A stretch of DNA of 10,707 bases from Chloroflexi bacterium RBG_16_60_22 (GTDB taxonomy: Bacteria; Chloroflexota; Dehalococcoidia; Dehalococcoidales; RBG-16-60-22): contig MGNX01000112.1 in assembly GCA_001796935.1 (NCBI GenBank), positions 1 through 10,707 of the forward strand, given 5' to 3'. A model generated the notes under the pieces. That model had not been told where the DNA came from, did not search any database, and saw only the letters and a program-made list of their open reading frames with translations. Made by a program: the position numbers and the translations under genes. Shown here in pieces: positions 6,325-10,707 of the stretch (positions are counted from its first letter, which is position 1; the number at the start of each line of letters is the position of its first letter).

Positions 6325-6546
6325 TCAGGTCTGCTCCATTTCCTCGATGGCCAGATTGAGCTTGACCCTCTCCTTGGTCATCTCGGCGACGTGCGTGGGT
6401 TTGAAATAGACGGCGCTGATATCGTCGTCAAGTCGTACCATGTATTTGCGTACCTCCCCGGACCAGACGTCGTTGATGATATGGTCAATCGTGCCGAGGT
6501 GCTTATCGTTTTTATCTACCACTGTCATACCGTAGTCTATTTCCAT
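6325..6546 (-). CDS. Small PRC-barrel-like protein
   Basis: The 73-residue protein reads as a beta-rich PRC-barrel or DUF2171-like domain. It opens with GMTVVDKNDKHLGTIDHII, has a central VRKYMVRLDDD strand segment and a late YFKPTHVAEM segment. In this group the opening phrase (a 'V.D..G..lG.I' pattern) is the recognisable part. Such proteins are cytosolic and small, and their role is mostly unknown; PRC barrels in larger proteins act in RNA processing or photosynthetic reaction centres. It is the first gene of a probable two-gene unit with the zinc-ribbon protein. A terminator-like hairpin and a candidate promoter lie just upstream. Confidence 0.65.
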   Translation of the reverse strand: MEIDYGMTVVDKNDKHLGTIDHIINDVWSGEVRKYMVRLDDDISAVYFKPTHVAEMTKERVKLNLAIEEMEQT

Positions 6547-6581
6547 CTTAGCCGCCTATTACAAGGAGATTTTGGAGAGGA

Positions 6582-6610
6582 TAAAAGAAAAAGCTGGTTA
6601 TAATCCAGCT
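6582..6610 (-). terminator. Intrinsic terminator on the - strand
   Basis: On the - strand AGCTGG (6610-6605) pairs with CCAGCT (6597-6592) around a 7-base loop, followed at once by TTTTCTTTTA. This is a standard Rho-independent layout. It lies about 340 bp after the etfA stop, so it likely ends the acd-etf transcript. It also sits only 36 bp before the PRC-barrel gene. Confidence 0.65.
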
Positions 6611-6622
6611 CGCATCCCTAAC

Positions 6623-6651
6623 AATCTATCAGAGAACATGGTGCTTGTCAA
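6623..6651 (-). promoter_or_regulatory. Candidate promoter upstream of the PRC-barrel gene
   Basis: TTGACA (6651-6646) with a 17-bp spacer and TAGATT (6628-6623, four of six bases) on the - strand. Its transcript would start near 6616 and run straight into the terminator hairpin at 6582-6610. A second option, TTGTTA with a 16-bp spacer to TATAAC, places the -10 box in the hairpin loop. Confidence 0.4.
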
Positions 6652-6683
6652 GGGTTTGGTGGGCATTCAGCCGAGCCGTTTTA

Positions 6684-6788
6684 CCTCACCCCCTTAATCC
6701 CCCTCTCCAACCTCAAGATGTTATTTCCCCTGTAGATATTTTGTTTGGAGAGGGGGAATTAATTTGAGAGGGGGCGAAGCCCCCTCTC
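6684..6788 (+). repeat. C-rich double-hairpin repeat, copy 2
   Basis: The copy starts with CCTCACCCCCTTAAT. The arm TTAATCCCCCTCTCCAA (ending 6710) pairs with TTGGAGAGGGGGAATTAA (from about 6745) with one bulged base and a loop of some 34 bases. A second stem follows, GAGAGGGGG (6766-6774) with CCCCCTCTC (6780-6788) around the loop CGAAG. The order of stems is the same as in the copy at 1309, with different but still complementary arms. It lies in the 405-bp gene-free stretch 6547-6951 after etfA. Confidence 0.75.
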
Positions 6789-6820
6789 GCTAGCGCACTC
6801 CCTCTTTTAGACCCCAAGCT

Positions 6821-6865
6821 GTCATTCTGAGGAGTCCCGATTGAATCGGGACGACGTGAGAATCC
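6821..6865 (+). repeat. GTCATTCTGAGGAG-type hairpin repeat
   Basis: GTCATTCTGAGGAG is followed by a perfect 8-bp stem TCCCGATT/AATCGGGA around one base (6835-6851), then CGACGTGAGAATCC. The outer ATTCT and AGAAT also pair. Elements beginning TCATTCTGAG and ending AGAATC are scattered between genes in many bacterial genomes. Together with the copy-2 repeat and the terminator at 6582 it fills the region 6547-6951, where I see no gene. Confidence 0.5.
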
Positions 6866-6951
6866 GGGGGTGGGGAAAATCTCATGGGCTAAGCCTCAGA
6901 TGCCGCGGGGTGGCATGGGTGGGAATAGATATAACCCGAGGGGCGATGCGG

Positions 6952-8133
6952 CTACCCGTTCTTCAGCTTCTCGATGAGCCGCGGCACCACCTTAAAAAGG
7001 TCGCCGACGATGCCGTAAGTGGCCACCTGGAAGATGGGGGCATTGGGGTCGTCGTTGATGGCGACGATGATGTCCGAGGTCTGCATACCGGCCAGGTGCT
7101 GGATGGCCCCGGAGATGCCGCAGGCGATATAGAGCCTGGGGCAGACGGTCTTGCCGGTCTGCCCTACCTGGTGGGAGTAGGGAATCCACCCCTCGTCCAC
7201 GGCGGCCCGTGACGAGCCCAGCGCCGCCCCGAGGACATCCGCCAGCTCGGCCAGCAGCTTGAAGTTCTCCGCCTTGCCCAGTCCCCTTCCCCCCGAGACG
7301 ATGATATCGGCGTCCTCCAGCTTGACCGTCTCCGTAACCTCGTCAACGGAGTCGAGCAGCTTCACCCTGGCAATGACGCCTTCCTTCCGGAAATCTAATT
7401 TAACAATCTCTCCCCGGCGGCCGGCGTCCGGGGCGGCCTTTTTAAAAACGCGGGGGCGGACGGTAGCCATCTGGGGTCGTTTGTTCGGGCAGATGATGGT
7501 GGCCATGATGTTGCCGCCGAAGGTGGGGCGGGTCTGCAGGAGGAGTCGCTTCCCGGTATCGATGTCCAGTCCGGTGCAGTCGGCGGTGAGCCCGGTATTG
7601 AGGATGGCGGCCACCCGGGGGATGAAGGAGCGGCCCAGCGCCGTGGCTCCGGCGATGACTATTTCCGGTTTAAGCTCCCGGACCATCGCCACCATCTTAT
7701 GGGTAAGGAAGTCCTCCTGGTTGTCAGCCAGGTCGGGGCTGTCCACCAGGTAGACCTTGTCGGCCCCGTAGGCGATGAGGCTCGCGACGTCCCGGACTTC
7801 GTGCCCGAGGCAGACCGCGCTGAGCCCGGTGCCCAGGGTATCGGCCAGCTCCCGGCCCCTGGAGAGGAGCTCGTAGGCGACGTTCTTCAGGACGCCGCGC
7901 CGCTGCTCGGCGAAGACCCAGACGCCTCGGGAGTCGTCGGCCGCCGCACCGGTCTCCATAACAGCCGGCAGGCTGAGGGCCTCGAAGGCGCAGGCATCGA
8001 CGCAGGCGCCGCAGAGGGTGCAGCCCTCTTTTAACTGCACCTTGTCATCGACGACCTCCAGGAGACCGAAGGGGCAGGCCGGCACGCAGGCGCCGCAACC
8101 GGTACACTTTGCCAGGTCGATGTTAACTTCCAT
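6952..8133 (-). CDS. etfA: Electron transfer flavoprotein alpha subunit with N-terminal 2[4Fe-4S] domain
   Basis: EtfA carries the FAD that shuttles electrons between the acyl-CoA dehydrogenase and its partner. The 393-residue protein has an N-terminal ferredoxin domain with C10, C13, C16, C20 and C38, C41, C44, C48. An EtfA body follows: the N-terminal domain runs from about 70 to 250, then the FAD domain with GGRGLGKAENF (281-291), SSRAAVDEGW (307-316), QVGQTG (322-327) and GISGAIQHLAGM (339-350). Ferredoxin-fused EtfA is known from electron-bifurcating systems such as the caffeyl-CoA reductase of Acetobacterium (CarE). That supports, but does not prove, a bifurcating or ferredoxin-linked role here. 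It is the last gene of the operon and starts 6 bp after the small ferredoxin gene, so translation is probably coupled. Confidence 0.94.
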   Translation of the reverse strand: MEVNIDLAKCTGCGACVPACPFGLLEVVDDKVQLKEGCTLCGACVDACAFEALSLPAVMETGAAADDSRGVWVFAEQRRGVLKNVAYELLSRGRELADTLGTGLSAVCLGHEVRDVASLIAYGADKVYLVDSPDLADNQEDFLTHKMVAMVRELKPEIVIAGATALGRSFIPRVAAILNTGLTADCTGLDIDTGKRLLLQTRPTFGGNIMATIICPNKRPQMATVRPRVFKKAAPDAGRRGEIVKLDFRKEGVIARVKLLDSVDEVTETVKLEDADIIVSGGRGLGKAENFKLLAELADVLGAALGSSRAAVDEGWIPYSHQVGQTGKTVCPRLYIACGISGAIQHLAGMQTSDIIVAINDDPNAPIFQVATYGIVGDLFKVVPRLIEKLKNG

Positions 8134-8139
8134 GTCCTT

Positions 8140-8337
8140 TTATGAGTCCTTTTTCTCCGCCGGTTGTTCTTCCAGCTCGATGGCGCGGAAGGTGCAGATG
8201 TCCACGCAGTCACCACAGGAAGTGCATCCCTCCCTGAGCCGGGCCTTCATATCGATGAGCGACAGCACCCCGACGGGACATATCGGGATGCAGCTGCCGC
8301 AGCCGACGCACCTCTGTAAATCTATCTTAATCCCCAT
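8140..8337 (-). CDS. Small 2[4Fe-4S] ferredoxin
   Basis: The 65-residue protein has two CxxCxxCxxxC motifs (C10, C13, C16, C20 and C38, C41, C44, C48), enough for two [4Fe-4S] clusters. Cysteine positions and much of the surrounding sequence match the N-terminal domain of the neighbouring EtfA residue for residue, and both lack proline after the last cysteine. A tandem domain duplication is the simplest explanation. It likely carries electrons to or from the EtfA/EtfB complex in the cytoplasm. The last 10 or so residues are a charged tail. It lies 6 bp before etfA and 151 bp after etfB, with a repeat element in that gap. The ribosome binding site is weak. Confidence 0.9.
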   Translation of the reverse strand: MGIKIDLQRCVGCGSCIPICPVGVLSLIDMKARLREGCTSCGDCVDICTFRAIELEEQPAEKKDS

Positions 8338-8385
8338 TATCGGTATTTCCGGGTGTTACGTATTAGCAGCGACTTCAAAGCGTCG

Positions 8386-8451
8386 GTCATTCCGGACTTG
8401 ATCCGGAATCCAGGTATTCCGGTCTGGATTCCCGCTTTCGCGGGAATGACA
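8386..8451 (+). repeat. GTCATTC...GAATGAC cruciform repeat, copy 2
   Basis: This copy has the same plan as the one at 1488: GTCATTC and GAATGAC ends, a left sub-hairpin TTCCGGA/TCCGGAA, a right sub-hairpin CCCGC/GCGGG, and a central ATCCAG/CTGGAT pairing. The left stem differs from copy 1 at several positions but stays complementary. It sits inside the operon between etfB and the ferredoxin gene, so its RNA hairpin would lie in the middle of the acd-etf message. Confidence 0.8.
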
Positions 8452-8488
8452 GTGATAATACTTATAAAGTAATCTTCGCGATAAAACA

Positions 8489-9274
8489 CTAGCAGACCCG
8501 GGCGCTCCGCAATCGGTCAATCAGGGTATCCACCCGGGTATCCAGGTCGCCCTCCAGCATCTCGGCCTGGTGGACGCGCTGGGGGAAGAAGACCTTGATG
8601 ACCTGCGTGGAGGAGCCGGCCAGGCCCACCATCTTCTCGTCGACCTCCAGCTCCCTGACGCCCCAGACGGGGATGGCGGCGCTCTTAGATTTCATGATGC
8701 CGCGCAGCGAGGGGAGGCGGGGTACGTTAATCTCCTTGGAGACGGTGATAACGGCGGGGAGGGTGGTCTCCATGACCTCGTGGCCCTCCTCCACCATGCG
8801 GCGGACGCGGAGCTTACCGTCGGCTATCTCCTCAATCCGGCTGACGTAAGCGATGAAGGGCAGCTGAAGCATCTCCGCCATCTCCGGTCCCACCTGCCCG
8901 GTATCCCCGTCGATGGTCTGCCGGCCGCAGATTATAAGGTCGCACGGCTGGAGTTTAGCGACGGCCCGGGACAGCGTGTAGGCGGTGGCCCAGGTATCGG
9001 CGCCGGCGAAGGCGCGGTCGCTGAGCAGGACGGCGGCATCGGCCCCGAGGGAGACAGCCTCCCGCAGCGCCGCTTCCGCCTGCGGCGGCCCCATGGTGAT
9101 AACGGTGACCTTGCCCCCGTGCTTTTCCCGGAGGCGGACGCCTTCCTCGATGGCGTAGGTATCGAAGGGGTTGATGATGTTTTCGATTCCCTGGCGGATG
9201 AGGGTATTGGTCTGCGGGTCGATTTTGACCTCGGTGGTGCCGGGCACCTGTTTCAGGCAGACGACGATGTTCAT
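8489..9274 (-). CDS. etfB: Electron transfer flavoprotein beta subunit
   Basis: EtfB pairs with EtfA and holds the second nucleotide site: AMP in simple ETFs, FAD in bifurcating ones. The 261-residue protein starts MNIVVCLKQVP and has the segment GADTWATAYTL at 91-101. GRQTIDGDTGQVGP lies at 117-130 and PRLPSLRGIMKSK at 185-197, the family's partner-recognition region. From memory, GDTxQVGP is the form seen in bifurcating-type ETFs, whereas mitochondrial-type EtfB has DDCNQTGQ at this place. Its ATG overlaps the acd stop by 4 bp (ATGA), showing translational coupling. After its stop come 151 bp with a repeat before the ferredoxin and etfA genes. Confidence 0.95.
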   Translation of the reverse strand: MNIVVCLKQVPGTTEVKIDPQTNTLIRQGIENIINPFDTYAIEEGVRLREKHGGKVTVITMGPPQAEAALREAVSLGADAAVLLSDRAFAGADTWATAYTLSRAVAKLQPCDLIICGRQTIDGDTGQVGPEMAEMLQLPFIAYVSRIEEIADGKLRVRRMVEEGHEVMETTLPAVITVSKEINVPRLPSLRGIMKSKSAAIPVWGVRELEVDEKMVGLAGSSTQVIKVFFPQRVHQAEMLEGDLDTRVDTLIDRLRSARVC

Positions 9275-10428
9275 GCCGTCCGGGCCTTCCGCTTGCGCAG
9301 GTTGACGGCGATGGCGTTCCGCAGTATCTGGTTGGTGCCTTCGTAAATCTGGAGGATTTTAGCGTCCCGCATCATCTTCTCCACCGGGAAGTCGCGCATG
9401 TAGCCGGTGCCGCCGCAAATCTGCACGGCGTCCGTGGTCACCTTCATGGCGGTATCCGAGGCGAATACCTTGGCGGCGGCCGATTCCTCGGTGACGTTGC
9501 GGGCACCGCTGTCCACGTACCGGGCGGCGGCGTAGACCAGCGCCCGGGATGCCTCCACCAGGATGGCCATGTCCGCCAGCATGTGCTGGACCACCGGCAT
9601 GGAGATAATCGGCTGGCCGAACTGGACGCGCTGCTCGGCGTAGTCCACCGCCGCCTCCAGCGCCCCCTGGGCCAGCCCCACCGCCTGCGACCCGATGCCC
9701 GGACGGGAGCGGTCAAAGAGGCGCATCGCCTGGATGAAGCCCAGGCCCGGTTTGCCGAGCAGGTTGCCCTCCGGGACGAGGCAGTTGCGGAAAACCAGCT
9801 CCCGGGTGGCCGAGGCGCGGATGCCCATCTTCTTCTCCTTCTTACCGAAGGTGAAGCCCGGCGTGTCCTTCTCCACCATGATGGCACTGGCGCCGCGGGC
9901 GCCCCTGGTCTTGTCCGTGAGGCAAATCACGGTATAAAGGGCAGCCTCGCCGCCGTTGGTGATGAACTGCTTGGTGCCGTTGAGCAGGTAGCCCCCCGCC
10001 ACCTTTTCCGCCGTCGTCTTGATGTTGCCGGCGTCGCTCCCGGCGGTCGACTCCGTAATGGCGAAGGCAGCCAGCTTTTTACCGCTGGCGATATCCGGGA
10101 ACCAGCGGCGCTTCTGCTCGTCGGTGCCGTACTCCCCCAGGGTCATGCAGCCCAGGGCGCTGGCGGCGTAGCTCACGGCCACGGCGCTGCACACCCGGCT
10201 CAGCTCTTCCACCACCAGGCAGAGCTCCAGGCAGCCCCCGCCCAGCCCCTCGTATTCCTCCGGGACAAAGACGCGGAACATATCCGCATCGGCCAGCTCC
10301 TTCAACGGCGCCCAGGGGAACTCCTCCTTCTCGTCGAGCTCCGCGCGTACCGGCAGGACCCTCTCCTCGGCGATCTTTCGGGCCAGGCCCTTGATGGTCT
10401 TCTGCTCTTCAGTTAAAAAATAGTCCAA
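9271..10428 (-). CDS. Acyl-CoA dehydrogenase
   Basis: This FAD enzyme oxidises acyl-CoA to enoyl-CoA, or runs the reverse reaction in bifurcating complexes, and exchanges electrons with ETF. The 385 residues match the short/medium-chain family. Visible are AITESTAGSDAGN near 123-135, the WF-like region at 109-110, the FAD-binding QRVQFGQP at 266-273, CGGTGYMRDFPVEK at 338-351, and the catalytic base Glu363 in IYEGTNQILRN. The substrate chain length cannot be read; butyryl-CoA or another short chain is plausible. The start is TTG (10428-10426), supported by a purine-rich GGGAGGGAGGAG site just upstream. Gene order acd-etfB-fd-etfA, with a 4-bp overlap to etfB, makes the ETF its physiological partner. 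Confidence 0.95.
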   Translation of the reverse strand: MDYFLTEEQKTIKGLARKIAEERVLPVRAELDEKEEFPWAPLKELADADMFRVFVPEEYEGLGGGCLELCLVVEELSRVCSAVAVSYAASALGCMTLGEYGTDEQKRRWFPDIASGKKLAAFAITESTAGSDAGNIKTTAEKVAGGYLLNGTKQFITNGGEAALYTVICLTDKTRGARGASAIMVEKDTPGFTFGKKEKKMGIRASATRELVFRNCLVPEGNLLGKPGLGFIQAMRLFDRSRPGIGSQAVGLAQGALEAAVDYAEQRVQFGQPIISMPVVQHMLADMAILVEASRALVYAAARYVDSGARNVTEESAAAKVFASDTAMKVTTDAVQICGGTGYMRDFPVEKMMRDAKILQIYEGTNQILRNAIAVNLRKRKARTA

Positions 10429-10562
10429 AATAACGCTCCTCCCTCCCCCAAGGGGGCGGTTAACGGGGCCGGATAAAGAATATAATACCAGCTTTAAGAC
10501 TGATTATCACGGCGGATATCTTCAAGGGGATTCCGGCGACCGGTGAATCCACGAATAAACTA
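10429..10562 (-). promoter_or_regulatory. Structured 5' leader of the acd-etf operon
   Basis: If transcription starts near 10562, the leader is about 134 bases. It can form a hairpin of GGATTC/GAATCC plus CGG/CCG (10528-10550, 2-base bulge). Just before the ribosome binding site it can form a second, CCCC-CUUG-GGGG (10446-10455), beside GGGAGGGAGGAG. An extended -10-like TGGTATTAT (10490-10482) could be a second start. No known riboswitch class was recognised. Confidence 0.35.
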
Positions 10563-10568
10563 AACTCA

Positions 10569-10598
10569 ATTATAAGCAGTGGCGAGTGCCGGCGTCAA
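10569..10598 (-). promoter_or_regulatory. Sigma-70-like promoter for acd-etfB-fd-etfA
   Basis: On the - strand TTGACG (10598-10593, five of six bases) is followed by an 18-bp spacer and a perfect TATAAT (10574-10569). It is the best promoter match in the non-coding region upstream of acd. Confidence 0.6.
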
Positions 10599-10657
10599 GG
10601 AGACATATATTCCTTTTTTTACCTTAATGTGACGGTTTTTACCTCTCTCTGTTTTAA

Positions 10658-10707
10658 CCTCACCCCCTTAGTCCCCCTCTCCTTACGAGGTGTCAACACT
10701 TTGCCCC
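10658..10707 (+). repeat. C-rich double-hairpin repeat, copy 3, cut by window end
   Basis: CCTCACCCCCTTAGT followed by CCCCCTCTCC repeats the left arm of the copy at 6684, including the preceding GTTTTA. The right arm and second hairpin would lie beyond the window. It faces the same way on the + strand as the other two copies. Confidence 0.6.

Noticed and set aside
9583..10416. A 277-residue + strand open frame opposite the acyl-CoA dehydrogenase
   Set aside because: It is antisense to a certain acyl-CoA dehydrogenase and has no domain pattern.
10597..10620. AAGGA/TCCTT hairpin with a T-run on the + strand, terminator-like
   Set aside because: The stem is only 5 bp and no + strand gene lies upstream for it to terminate.

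Overview
The window is GC-rich, gene-dense bacterial chromosome. No gene carries a taxonomic marker that I can read with certainty. An anaerobic bacterium is suggested by an acyl-CoA dehydrogenase with an ETF whose EtfA carries two extra [4Fe-4S] motifs and which has its own ferredoxin. Several families of short, hairpin-forming intergenic repeats are also present. My best guess is an uncultured Chloroflexota (Dehalococcoidia-like) bacterium, but this is inference from overall style and not proven here.

Left part, + strand (1-2352): the end of a YceD/DUF177 gene, rpmF (ribosomal protein L32), fabD (malonyl-CoA:ACP transacylase) and fabG (3-oxoacyl-ACP reductase). This is a shortened form of the common yceD-rpmF-plsX-fabH-fabD-fabG cluster; plsX and fabH are not between rpmF and fabD. 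fabD and fabG are separated by two repeat elements, and one of them supplies the last codons and stop of fabD.

Middle part, - strand (2359-6546), read right to left: a small PRC-barrel-like protein, a small zinc-ribbon protein, a four-helix membrane protein, then a purine salvage operon of hpt, ade and a COG1926-type phosphoribosyltransferase. Adenine deaminase makes hypoxanthine from adenine, Hpt joins hypoxanthine to PRPP to give IMP, and the third gene is a PRPP-binding protein of unproven substrate. Good sigma-70-like promoters precede the membrane protein gene and hpt. fabG and the phosphoribosyltransferase gene converge with 6 bp between them.

Right part, - strand (6952-10598): an acd-etfB-fd-etfA operon with a promoter near 10569-10598. 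Acd and EtfB overlap by 4 bp. EtfB and the ferredoxin gene are separated by a repeat, and fd and etfA by 6 bp. Together they look like an acyl-CoA dehydrogenase/ETF module with a ferredoxin relay, which could bifurcate or confurcate electrons between NAD(H), ferredoxin and acyl-CoA. About 340 bp after etfA there is a good intrinsic terminator on the - strand.

The most notable non-coding signal is the set of intergenic repeats: a double-hairpin C-rich family (1309, 6684, 10658), a GTCATTC...GAATGAC cruciform family (1488, 8386) and a related hairpin element (6821). Between copies the stems differ by paired changes that keep base-pairing, so the fold looks more conserved than the sequence. I saw no tRNA, rRNA, CRISPR array, transposase or phage gene.
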